Assembly: GCA_017556845.1 (NCBI GenBank)
Contig: JAFYMA010000020.1
Coordinates: forward strand, 1 to 5,866
DNA length: 5,866 bases
Direction of reading: 5' to 3'
Source: Clostridia bacterium
Lineage (GTDB): Bacteria > Bacillota > Clostridia > Oscillospirales > CAG-272
Part shown: positions 1-5,866 of the stretch, piece by piece
Position numbering within the stretch: position 1 is the stretch's first letter
How the letters are laid out: every line of letters begins with the position of its first letter
Translations under genes and position numbers: made by a program
The notes under the pieces: model-generated
Seen by the model: only the letters and a program-made list of their open reading frames with translations
Told to the model about the DNA's origin: nothing
Databases searched by the model: none

Positions 1-74
1 CACGATAGCGTTCGCACAACGTAACAAACGCCTCGTCCCCGTACGCGAGGTGCTGCTTTTTATGCTGAATTAAC
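1..74. repeat. Left copy of an imperfect hairpin-bearing repeat
   Basis: The copy contains, in order, GCACAACGTA (14-23), ACAAACGCCTCGTCCCCG (24-41), GCGAGG-T-G (45-52) and AATTAAC (68-74), all found in the same order in the right copy. Positions 1-23 match 77-99 at 18 of 23 bases, and similarity begins at the very first base, so the copy may extend past the left edge. A plus-strand frame is open from position 2 to a TAA at 71-73 (FAQRNKRLVPV and on), but I see no start or family and do not call it a gene. Confidence 0.65.
29..61 (+). terminator. Possible plus-strand terminator within the left repeat copy
   Basis: The arms 29-35 (CGCCTCG) and 46-52 (CGAGGTG) pair over 7 bp on the plus strand with one G-U wobble; the same pair is an A-C mismatch on the minus strand. 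TTTTT follows at 57-61. This orientation would suit a convergent gene arriving from left of the window, which cannot be seen. The 4 nt between stem and T-run weaken the case. Confidence 0.35.
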
Positions 75-110
75 GTCACAAGAGTATTTGCACAACGTAT
101 AGTATTCCTC

Positions 111-148
111 ACAAACGCCTCGTCCCCGCCCCCCACGGGGCGAGGCGT
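111..148 (-). terminator. Candidate end-of-operon hairpin downstream of ftsH
   Basis: The arms 115-122 (ACGCCTCG) and 141-148 (CGAGGCGT) pair over 8 bp. After a single unpaired base at 123, a further 5 bp form between 124-128 and 136-140, leaving a 7-nt loop at 129-135. On the minus strand the stem is followed by TTTGTGAGG, which is only a weak U-tract, so rho-independent activity is plausible but not certain. The stem begins about 75 nt after the ftsH stop. Apart from its position it could equally be a structural part of the repeat unit described below. Confidence 0.55.
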
Positions 149-163
149 AACACCTTCGGTGTT
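149..163. other. Small perfect hairpin next to the candidate terminator
   Basis: AACACC and GGTGTT form a perfect 6-bp stem with a 3-nt loop. It directly abuts the larger GC-rich hairpin at 115-148, so a minus-strand transcript leaving ftsH would form two hairpins in series. No T-run follows on either strand, so alone it is not a convincing terminator. Confidence 0.5.
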
Positions 164-222
164 GTTAAATTAACTTATCTTGATATTGCGCGCGGACGGT
201 TTTTCTGTATTATTTTTTGAAA

Positions 223-2229
223 TTAAAACGGTCTTGGAGGCTTATCACCCTTGTTATTGGTGTTTTTCTGATCCTGCTCACGCTTTTTGCGTGCTTCTTC
301 GTCTTTCTTGCGTGCTTCTTCCTCTGCTTTTCTGCGAAGCTCGTTTTCCTCTTCTTCCTTGCGGCGCTTTTCTGCAACCATTTCGTCAAGCTCCTCGGCT
401 GTGGGGTTACCCTCCATCACCGCCTTGAACTGATCTGCGTCCATTACCTCGTTCTTTATAAGGTATTCGGAAATGAAATGGAGCTTATCCATATTTGCCT
501 TGATGATCTCCATACAGGTGTTATACGCCTTGTCGATTATACGGCGGATCTCACCGTCGATCTCTGCGGCAGTCTTATCGGAATACGTTTTCGTATTCGA
601 GAAATCTCTTCCCAAAAATACCTCGTCATTTCCGTGTGATGAGCCGTATACGACAGAACCGAGCAAATCGCTCATACCGTACTTTGTAACCATATCGGTC
701 GCCGTCTGAGTTGCTCTTTGAATATCGTTTGACGCACCGGTTGAAAGATCGTTGAATATTATCATTTCGGCAACTCTGCCGCCCAGAAGCGTTATTATCT
801 CCTGCTGCATTTCGCCTCTTGTGGATACCATTTTATCCTCCTGCGGAACTGACAGCGTATAGCCGCCCGTCATCGCCGTGGGGATTATTGATATTTGCGT
901 TACGGGGTCAAGCTTATCCATAAAGTAGCGTGAAATAGCGTGGCCTGCCTCGTGATATGCGGCAACCTTTACATCTATCTCCTTACGCTTCTTATTACGC
1001 TTGGGAGTGCCTACGATGAGCTTCATCGCCGCTTCATCAATGTCGGGCATACATATTACCGATTTACCCTTGCGTGCTGCAAGAAGAGCCGCTTCGTTCA
1101 GAAGGTTTGCAAGATCAGCACCGGTAAAGCCGACCGTCGTTTTAGCGACCTGCGAAAGATCAACGTCGTTTGATATGGGCTTTCCTCTTGAATGTACCTT
1201 CAGTATCTCTTCTCTGCCCTTTATATCGGGATAGTGGACTGTTATCTGTCTGTCAAATCTGCCGGGACGGAGAAGTGCGGGGTCAAGTATATCAGGACGG
1301 TTTGTAGCCGCCATAACTATAACGCCCTCGTGCGTTCCGAAGCCGTCCATCTCAACAAGGAGCTGGTTAAGCGTTTGCTCTCTTTCATCGTGTCCGCCGC
1401 CGAGACCTGCACCTCTGTGTCTGCCCACGGCGTCAATTTCGTCTATAAATATAATACTTGCAGGGTTTTTGCGTGCCGTATCAAACAGATCTCTTACTCT
1501 TGATGCACCGACACCGACGTACATTTCAACGAAGTCAGAGCCTGAAATGGAGTAAAACGGAACTCCCGCCTCGCCCGCAACCGCCTTTGCAAGAAGCGTT
1601 TTACCCGTACCGGGAGGGCCTACGAGAAGCACACCTCTGGGTATTCTTGCGCCGAGACGCGTATATTTTCCGGGATCCTTAAGATATTCAACTACCTCAC
1701 GAAGCTCTTCCTTTTCCTCGTCAGCACCTGCAACGTCAGTAAAGAACACTTTTTTCTTTTCGTCAGCACCGACCTTTACCTTTGCCTTGCCGAATGCGTT
1801 GATCTTACCGCCCTTGCCCGTCATCTGATTTGTGAAATGTATCCACAAGGCAACGAGAAGAACTATCATTATTATATAAGGAACGAACGATACCCACCAG
1901 GGCAACACCGTAGGAGCTTCATACTCGTACTCCTCTATAAGACCTGATGCGCGCTGCTGTTCAATGAGCTCGGAAAGATCGTTATAGAATATCGAAATAT
2001 CACGCAAGGCATAGGTATATACCTTATCGTCCTGAGATTTTATGTGAAGGGTGTTCGTATCGTCTACGGTAAACGCCTTTACCTCTTCACCCTTGAACAT
2101 CTGTACTACCTGGCTGTAATTGTCAAGCTCCTGTCCCTTGCCGATATTGCCGAGCACTGCAGATGCCACCACGAACAATCCGACGATCAATACAGCGTAA
2201 AAAATAAATATCTTATAATTTGACTTCAT
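223..2229 (-). CDS. ftsH: ATP-dependent zinc metalloprotease FtsH
   Basis: FtsH is a membrane-anchored hexameric AAA+ protease that extracts and degrades misfolded membrane proteins and selected cytosolic regulators. The 668-residue protein has TM1 (about 7-28), an extracytoplasmic domain (about 30-108), TM2 (about 113-133) and then the AAA+ module: Walker A GPPGTGKT (204-211), the pore loop MYVGVG (236-241), Walker B IIFIDEID (259-266) and the second region of homology [20 protein letters not shown] (308-327) with arginine fingers Arg321 and Arg324. The M41 protease domain carries the zinc motif HEAGH (426-430, catalytic Glu427); Asp502 in [11 protein letters not shown] is the likely third ligand. 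From about 615 the tail is a highly charged Glu/Lys/Arg helix ending in a PPRPF tip. It is the last gene of the run, 22 nt after hpt, with ATG start and an upstream GGAG. Confidence 0.98.
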   Translation of the reverse strand: MKSNYKIFIFYAVLIVGLFVVASAVLGNIGKGQELDNYSQVVQMFKGEEVKAFTVDDTNTLHIKSQDDKVYTYALRDISIFYNDLSELIEQQRASGLIEEYEYEAPTVLPWWVSFVPYIIMIVLLVALWIHFTNQMTGKGGKINAFGKAKVKVGADEKKKVFFTDVAGADEEKEELREVVEYLKDPGKYTRLGARIPRGVLLVGPPGTGKTLLAKAVAGEAGVPFYSISGSDFVEMYVGVGASRVRDLFDTARKNPASIIFIDEIDAVGRHRGAGLGGGHDEREQTLNQLLVEMDGFGTHEGVIVMAATNRPDILDPALLRPGRFDRQITVHYPDIKGREEILKVHSRGKPISNDVDLSQVAKTTVGFTGADLANLLNEAALLAARKGKSVICMPDIDEAAMKLIVGTPKRNKKRKEIDVKVAAYHEAGHAISRYFMDKLDPVTQISIIPTAMTGGYTLSVPQEDKMVSTRGEMQQEIITLLGGRVAEMIIFNDLSTGASNDIQRATQTATDMVTKYGMSDLLGSVVYGSSHGNDEVFLGRDFSNTKTYSDKTAAEIDGEIRRIIDKAYNTCMEIIKANMDKLHFISEYLIKNEVMDADQFKAVMEGNPTAEELDEMVAEKRRKEEEENELRRKAEEEARKKDEEARKKREQDQKNTNNKGDKPPRPF

Positions 2230-2234
2230 GCTAT

Positions 2235-2241
2235 CTCCAAC
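2235..2241 (-). promoter_or_regulatory. Ribosome binding site of ftsH
   Basis: TTGGAG lies within the minus-strand 22-nt hpt-ftsH gap, with the GGAG core at 2235-2238 and 5 nt to the ATG. It is a normal signal and supports the annotated start. Confidence 0.7.
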
Positions 2242-2251
2242 AACTTATTCT

Positions 2252-2803
2252 TTATTTTTTATATACTTCTTCTTTAAGAACTCCCACGTAGGGCAGGGTT
2301 CTGTATTTTTCATCATAATCAAGACCGTATCCGACAACGAACTCATCGGGTATAACTATTCCTACGTAATCGGGAATAAATTCCACCTCGCGTCTGTCGG
2401 GCTTATCAAGAAGCGTACACGTACGCACGCTTTTAGCTCCTCTGAGCTTAAGGTATTCGCACAGATATGAAAGCGTTCTTCCGCTGTCTATAATGTCCTC
2501 GATTATCAGTATTTCAGACGTTTTGAGTCTTGAGTGGTCAATATCAAGCAAAATGCGGATATTGCCCGACGTCTTCGTACCTGAGCCGTATGATGACACT
2601 CTCATAAAATCCATCTCCGCAGGTACTGTTATTTTACGCAGCAGATCAGCAAAAAAAACTACCGATCCCTTTAAAATGCACAGTATTATGAGGTCTTTAT
2701 CCTTATAGTCCTCGTCTATCTGCTTTGCTATTCTCGTTACGGTTTGTTGTATCTGCTCTTCGGATACAAGTATTCTGTCAACGTCCTGCCAATATTGCTT
2801 CAC
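2252..2803 (-). CDS. hpt: Hypoxanthine(-guanine) phosphoribosyltransferase, GTG start
   Basis: The enzyme transfers phosphoribose from PRPP to hypoxanthine or guanine, giving IMP or GMP in purine salvage; it is cytosolic. The 183 residues match the usual bacterial length of about 175-185. Motifs seen are ILKGS (43-47, PRPP pyrophosphate contact), the SYG flap (71-73), the PRPP-binding signature IIEDIIDSGRT (100-110, acidic pair Glu102-Asp103), the purine-contact DKP (133-135) and FVVGYGLDYDE (155-165). The start is GTG at 2803: an in-frame TGA lies two codons upstream (2807-2809), and a good Shine-Dalgarno sequence sits 5-6 nt away. The first codons overlap the tilS stop as GTGA, suggesting translational coupling. 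The gene is also named hprT in B. subtilis. Residues do not show which purine is preferred. Confidence 0.97.
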   Translation of the reverse strand: MKQYWQDVDRILVSEEQIQQTVTRIAKQIDEDYKDKDLIILCILKGSVVFFADLLRKITVPAEMDFMRVSSYGSGTKTSGNIRILLDIDHSRLKTSEILIIEDIIDSGRTLSYLCEYLKLRGAKSVRTCTLLDKPDRREVEFIPDYVGIVIPDEFVVGYGLDYDEKYRTLPYVGVLKEEVYKK

Positions 2804-4140
2804 GCTTCATCACCTCTGTATGCAATTATTATTTTGTTTTTACTGTTTCTGCCGTCATATCCGTCATTTGCAGGAAAGGACGGCATACAGATACTGCCGT
2901 TTTCATCACACAATACGGGGTAGTTGGCTCTTTGATGCTGCGGTATCTGCTTTGCTGACAGTATCTTTTTCGGCATCCTCGTCATTCCGCCGTAAAAAAA
3001 TCTGTCATTATCCTGTCGGCTCCTTATGAAAAGGCTACCGTTAATTTTATCACCGTCAATTATTGTACACTTTAAGGATTTGTAAATATTTTCCCCATCG
3101 GGTATCTTGTTATAAAAAAGATACAAAGTAAAGCCTAAGTTGTGAAATTTGTTCACACCCTCATGAAGTGTATAACGGTATTGTCCGCCTTGCGTTCTTT
3201 TTACCAATGTAATACGGTCAGCTTCCGCATATATCACCGTATCGCTTGATACGTCTATACTGCTGCCGTTTTCCGCATTTTTTGCAAAGTCATAAACTAT
3301 GTTTACCATTTTATACGAGGAATTTTCAGAAAGCCAGCAGGTAAGTATCTGAAACGCAAGTGCTTTATGAAGGCTCAGAAGCTCCGAGCGGCAAATTCCG
3401 GTGCCCTTTTGCTTTAACAAAAATTCCTCAGCCTGCGATCTTATATAATCGTCCGCACTTAACAGTATATCGCCGCAATTTGCGATATTGCTTATATAAT
3501 TCGGATTGACTCTTGAAAGGTGCGGTAATATTTCGTGCCTTATATAGTTTCTTGTATAGTCCGTACAGCTATTCGTTGAATCATTTACATGATCAAGGGC
3601 GTTTTCCTCAAGATATCCGAGTATGTCCTTTTTTTCAGCCTTTATTATCGGACGTATGATATATACACCGTTCTGCTGTCTTATATGCGGAATACCGCAA
3701 AGCCCCTTCAGTCCTGCACCTCTGCACAGATTGAACAGTACAGCCTCTACGTTATCGTTGGCGTTATGGGCGGTTGCTATATATTTTATTCCGTTTTGCT
3801 CAGCATAGCGGATAAGCGCGTTATAGCGGTATTTTCTTGCACATTCCTCAAGCCCCGTTTTTTCATTTGCCGACAGGGCGGGGATGTCGATCCTCTCGCA
3901 CTGCAAAGGTATGCCGAGCTTTTGACACAGATCTATGCAAAACTGCTCGTCGTCGTCTGCCTGCTGTCCTCTGATGCCGTGATTTACGTGTAAAGCGTAT
4001 ACGGATACGCTTTTAAGACTGTAAAGGCTATGCAAAAGGCATACCGAATCAGAGCCGCCCGAAAGACCGACCAATATTTTTTCATTGGGCTTTACGCCGA
4101 AACGCTCTAATTCATCGCTTACAAGTCGGCGTAAGGTCAT
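2800..4140 (-). CDS. tilS: tRNA(Ile)-lysidine synthase TilS
   Basis: TilS uses ATP and lysine to convert C34 of the CAU-anticodon tRNA-Ile to lysidine, so that it reads AUA as isoleucine; it is generally essential. The 446-residue protein has the N-terminal PP-loop ATPase domain: SGGSDS (27-32), HVNHGIR (51-57), EECARKYRY (98-106), TAHNANDN (123-130), GAGLKGLCGIP (141-151), RPI (163-165), DSTN (187-190) and RNYIRHEILP (197-206). The middle substrate-binding region (about 215-360) is poorly conserved. The C-terminal TilS domain follows, with IRSRQDNDRF (371-380), a KK pair at 391-392, and the LSAKQIPQHQRANYPVL strand region. The length indicates the full multidomain form. Start ATG overlaps the dnaB stop, and the stop overlaps the hpt start. 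In B. subtilis TilS also contacts HprT and is reported to affect ftsH expression; whether that holds here is unknown. Confidence 0.96.
   Translation of the reverse strand: MTLRRLVSDELERFGVKPNEKILVGLSGGSDSVCLLHSLYSLKSVSVYALHVNHGIRGQQADDDEQFCIDLCQKLGIPLQCERIDIPALSANEKTGLEECARKYRYNALIRYAEQNGIKYIATAHNANDNVEAVLFNLCRGAGLKGLCGIPHIRQQNGVYIIRPIIKAEKKDILGYLEENALDHVNDSTNSCTDYTRNYIRHEILPHLSRVNPNYISNIANCGDILLSADDYIRSQAEEFLLKQKGTGICRSELLSLHKALAFQILTCWLSENSSYKMVNIVYDFAKNAENGSSIDVSSDTVIYAEADRITLVKRTQGGQYRYTLHEGVNKFHNLGFTLYLFYNKIPDGENIYKSLKCTIIDGDKINGSLFIRSRQDNDRFFYGGMTRMPKKILSAKQIPQHQRANYPVLCDENGSICMPSFPANDGYDGRNSKNKIIIAYRGDEA
2806..2817 (-). promoter_or_regulatory. Ribosome binding site of hpt inside the end of tilS
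   Basis: AGAGGTGATGAA on the minus strand encodes the Gly-Asp-Glu near the C-terminus of TilS and its AGAGGTGAT part matches the anti-Shine-Dalgarno sequence. GGTGAT ends 5 nt before the GTG start of hpt. It decides the hpt start, because no ATG is in frame nearby and a TGA blocks extension upstream. Confidence 0.75.
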
Positions 4141-5474
4141 TGTTCATCACCGTATCTTTTTTCAAGCGTTGAGAACTTCGTATATTCACCGTTCCACATC
4201 ATATCGACCTTGCCCGTTGAGCCGTGGCGGTTTTTCGCTATGATGACCTGTGCAAGATTTGCCTTTTCCTTGCTGTCATCATAATATTCAGGACGGTAAA
4301 GGAACATAACTATGTCGGCGTCCTGCTCGATAGCACCTGAGTCACGCAAGTCGGAAAGCATAGGCGTTTTATCCGTTCTCGACTCTGACGCACGGGAAAG
4401 CTGAGCACAGCAGATAACGGGAACTGCAAGCTCCTTTGCCATTATTTTAAGACCTCTTGAAATATCGCCTATTTCAAGAACTCTGTTGTCCGTGTGCTTA
4501 TCACTTTGCATAAGCTGCAGATAGTCGATAACGACAAGACCGAGATTTTTCATTCTGCGAAGCTTTGCCTTCATACCCGTAACGGTTATGCTCGTCGTAT
4601 CGTCGATGTAAATATTCGTCTGCGACAGCTTTGATGCCGCTGCGGATATTTTCGTCCAATCCTCCTCTGAAAGATTACCCGAGCGGAGATTGTAGCTGTT
4701 TACGAGCGCTTCACTTGAAAGCATACGGGAAACGAGCTGCTCGTCGGGCATTTCAAGAGAGAATATACATACCGTTTTACCCGTTTTTATAGCGACGTTT
4801 GATGCAATATTAAGACAAAAGCTCGTTTTACCCATACCCGGACGTGCTCCGACGAGTACAAGGTCACCCTTTCCGAGTCCTACGAGAACCTCGTCAAGTC
4901 CCTCAAACTGTGTCGGCGTACCAAGTGCTTCTGCGCGGTTCGTCTGAAGCTGGTTGAGTCTGTCGTACGTGCGTACAAGAGCATCTTTTATATGTGTGAA
5001 GCCCTTGCTTTCGTTAACGTCTGATATTTCAAATATCTTCTGCTCTGCCATATCAAGAATATGCTCGACCTTGTCAGCTTCCGCGTACGCCGCCTGAGCA
5101 ATATCCTCCGTAGCCTTTATGAGCTTACGCAGGATGCTTTTATTCTTGACTATCTGCGCGTAGTCCATTGCATTTGATGCAGACGGAACTACCTGAACGA
5201 GATTTCGAATATATCTCGTTCCGTCGCTTTCGCTGTATATGCCGTTTTTCACGAGCATATCAAGCAGTGTTATGACATCTATCGGCTTATCCTGCTGGAG
5301 AAATATCTCCTGCATTGCCTCGTATATAGCCACGTGATCGGATAAATAGAAATCCTCCGCCTTTATGAGCGTAACGATCTCCTTGAACACCTCGGGATCT
5401 ATCAGAACCGAGCCTAAAACAGCCTGCTCCGCTTCGGCTGAAAAAGGAAGTCTTTTTATTAATTCGTCTGCCAT
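4137..5474 (-). CDS. dnaB: Replicative DNA helicase DnaB (called DnaC in B. subtilis)
   Basis: This is the hexameric ATP-dependent 5'-3' helicase that unwinds DNA at the replication fork and recruits primase. The protein has 445 residues, normal for the family. The N-terminal helical domain (about 8-110, beginning PFSAEAEQAVLGS) is followed by a linker and a RecA-like ATPase domain from about residue 185. Visible motifs are Walker A GARPGMGKT (209-217), the catalytic Glu241 in SLEM, Walker B LVVIDYLQL (313-321, Asp317), AQLSR (357-361), the SDLRDSGAIEQDAD block (374-387) and the arginine-finger region KNRHGSTG (414-421). The Walker A loop and the other motifs, where inteins often insert in DnaB, are uninterrupted. 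The ATG start has an upstream AAGGAG. The 3' end overlaps tilS by 4 nt (ATGA), and the last codons also contain the tilS ribosome binding site. Confidence 0.98.
   Translation of the reverse strand: MADELIKRLPFSAEAEQAVLGSVLIDPEVFKEIVTLIKAEDFYLSDHVAIYEAMQEIFLQQDKPIDVITLLDMLVKNGIYSESDGTRYIRNLVQVVPSASNAMDYAQIVKNKSILRKLIKATEDIAQAAYAEADKVEHILDMAEQKIFEISDVNESKGFTHIKDALVRTYDRLNQLQTNRAEALGTPTQFEGLDEVLVGLGKGDLVLVGARPGMGKTSFCLNIASNVAIKTGKTVCIFSLEMPDEQLVSRMLSSEALVNSYNLRSGNLSEEDWTKISAAASKLSQTNIYIDDTTSITVTGMKAKLRRMKNLGLVVIDYLQLMQSDKHTDNRVLEIGDISRGLKIMAKELAVPVICCAQLSRASESRTDKTPMLSDLRDSGAIEQDADIVMFLYRPEYYDDSKEKANLAQVIIAKNRHGSTGKVDMMWNGEYTKFSTLEKRYGDEQ
4143..4151 (-). promoter_or_regulatory. Ribosome binding site of tilS inside the end of dnaB
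   Basis: GGTGATGAA on the minus strand encodes Gly-Asp-Glu near the C-terminus of DnaB. Its GGTGAT part matches the distal half of the Shine-Dalgarno consensus AGGAGGTGAT, with 5 nt to the tilS ATG. The ATG overlaps the dnaB TGA. The arrangement suggests that translation of tilS depends on ribosomes finishing dnaB. Confidence 0.7.
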
Positions 5475-5484
5475 TTTCGGTTCG

Positions 5485-5490
5485 CTCCTT
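5485..5490 (-). promoter_or_regulatory. Ribosome binding site of dnaB
   Basis: AAGGAG on the minus strand lies 10 nt before the dnaB ATG, slightly longer than ideal spacing. It supports the chosen start, which also gives the standard N-terminus of the family. It sits in the 36-nt rplI-dnaB gap, where I saw no promoter-like or terminator-like sequence. Confidence 0.75.
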
Positions 5491-5510
5491 CTTCGGTGCG
5501 GTCGGGCGTA

Positions 5511-5866
5511 TTACTGCTCCGTTACCACTACCGTCAGTTTACCTGTAATTTCTGTATAAAGCTTACATTCGATGTGATACGTGCCGAACGCCTTTATGGG
5601 ATCGCTCAGCTGCATTTTTCTTTTATCCACGGTTATTCCGTGCTGCTTTTCAAGGCACTCTGCGATCTCCTTAGCTGTAACTGAGCCGTAAAATCTGCCG
5701 TCAGAGCCTGCCTTCGCAAATATCTTTACGGTAACGGCTGAAAGCTTGTCTGCACATTCCTTTGCCGCCGCCTTTTCAAGCTCTATTTTATGAAGCCTTG
5801 CGTTTTCCTTATTTTTCAGATCGTTCATTACCTGAGCGCCCGCCTCTGCTGCGAGCTTTTTGGGGA
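5511..5866 (-). CDS. rplI: Large ribosomal subunit protein bL9, 5'-truncated by window edge
   Basis: bL9 binds 23S rRNA near the base of the L1 stalk and helps reading-frame maintenance. About 117 residues are visible. The reading frame stays open beyond the internal Met at 5828 to the right edge, and the added residues PKKLAAEAGAQV fit the end of the bL9 N-terminal RNA-binding domain, so that Met is not the start. A charged, Lys/Glu-rich stretch (NDLKNKENARLHKIELEKAA) follows and matches the long connecting helix. The C-terminal domain comes next, with KAGSDGRFYGSVTAKEIA, the HGITVDKRKM segment and the TVVVTEQ ending. Family length is about 148-150 residues, so roughly 30 are missing. The stop is TAA, 36 nt before dnaB. 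An rplI-dnaB pairing is common in Firmicutes. The identification rests on motif recall and is strong. Confidence 0.96.
   Translation of the reverse strand, partial: PKKLAAEAGAQVMNDLKNKENARLHKIELEKAAAKECADKLSAVTVKIFAKAGSDGRFYGSVTAKEIAECLEKQHGITVDKRKMQLSDPIKAFGTYHIECKLYTEITGKLTVVVTEQ

Larger units (their letters stand above)
77..174. repeat. Right copy of an imperfect hairpin-bearing repeat
   Basis: The copy shares four ordered blocks with the left one: GCACAACGTA (90-99), an exact 18-bp match at 111-128, GCGAGG-C-G (140-147) and AATTAAC (168-174). It differs by 11 extra bases at 100-110 and a longer stem-loop section, including the small hairpin at 149-163. It lies downstream of ftsH and provides the candidate terminator. 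Positions 175-222, between this copy and the ftsH stop, are AT-rich with no further structure that I can support. Confidence 0.65.

Noticed and set aside
1..174. CRISPR-like array from the repeated 18-bp block
   Set aside because: There are only two copies, the repeat is too short, the spacer is irregular and itself partly repeated, and no cas gene is nearby.
217..639. Plus-strand open frame of 140 codons opposite ftsH
   Set aside because: It is antisense to the conserved FtsH C-terminus, has low-complexity Phe/Leu/Cys content produced by reading Lys/Glu codons in reverse, and has no family resemblance.
2260..2265. TATATA on the minus strand upstream of ftsH, a possible -10 element for a separate ftsH promoter
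   Set aside because: No TTGACA-like element lies about 17 nt upstream, and the AT-rich stretch is explained by the Lys/Tyr codons at the end of hpt.
3589..3993. Plus-strand open frame of 134 codons opposite tilS
   Set aside because: It lies entirely antisense to the PP-loop domain of TilS, has no recognisable motif, and has no neighbouring co-directional gene.
4820..4850. Possible intein site at the DnaB Walker A loop
   Set aside because: The motif GARPGMGKT is continuous and the protein has normal length, so no intein is present.
5475..5510. Promoter or terminator between rplI and dnaB
   Set aside because: The 36-nt gap contains only a ribosome binding site; there is no -10/-35 pair, hairpin or T-run.

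Overview
The window is the end of a minus-strand housekeeping gene cluster from a Gram-positive bacterium, most likely a member of the Clostridia. An Oscillospirales/Ruminococcaceae-like anaerobe would fit, but that level of placement is inference from gene order, protein flavour and moderate GC, not from a database match. Read in the direction of transcription (right to left), the order is rplI (5' end off the right edge), dnaB, tilS, hpt, ftsH. All five genes are intact apart from the cut rplI, and none shows a frameshift, intein or truncation.

Spacing suggests one transcript. The rplI-dnaB gap is 36 nt, dnaB and tilS overlap by 4 nt (ATGA), tilS and hpt overlap by 4 nt (GTGA, so hpt starts with GTG), and the hpt-ftsH gap is 22 nt. 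I saw no convincing internal promoter or terminator. The products cover ribosome structure (L9), replication fork unwinding (replicative helicase), decoding of AUA codons (tRNA-Ile lysidine synthase), purine salvage (hypoxanthine phosphoribosyltransferase) and membrane protein quality control (FtsH). In Bacillus subtilis the rplI-dnaC pair and the tilS-hprT-ftsH trio lie at separate loci; here they are joined.

The only non-coding stretch of any size is positions 1-222, downstream of ftsH. It holds two diverged copies of a repeat unit (about 1-74 and 77-174) that share four blocks in the same order. Each copy contains a GC-rich hairpin. The hairpin of the ftsH-proximal copy, with a second small hairpin beside it, is the best candidate for the operon's transcription end, although its U-tract is weak. 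The left copy reaches the window edge, so the repeat may continue outside.

I did not find a new defence, mobile or otherwise undescribed system. The points most worth checking are the tandem hairpin repeat and a shared gene-junction design: dnaB and tilS both end in codons for Gly-Asp-Glu-X-stop, and the GGTGATGAA of each appears to serve as ribosome binding site for the next gene.
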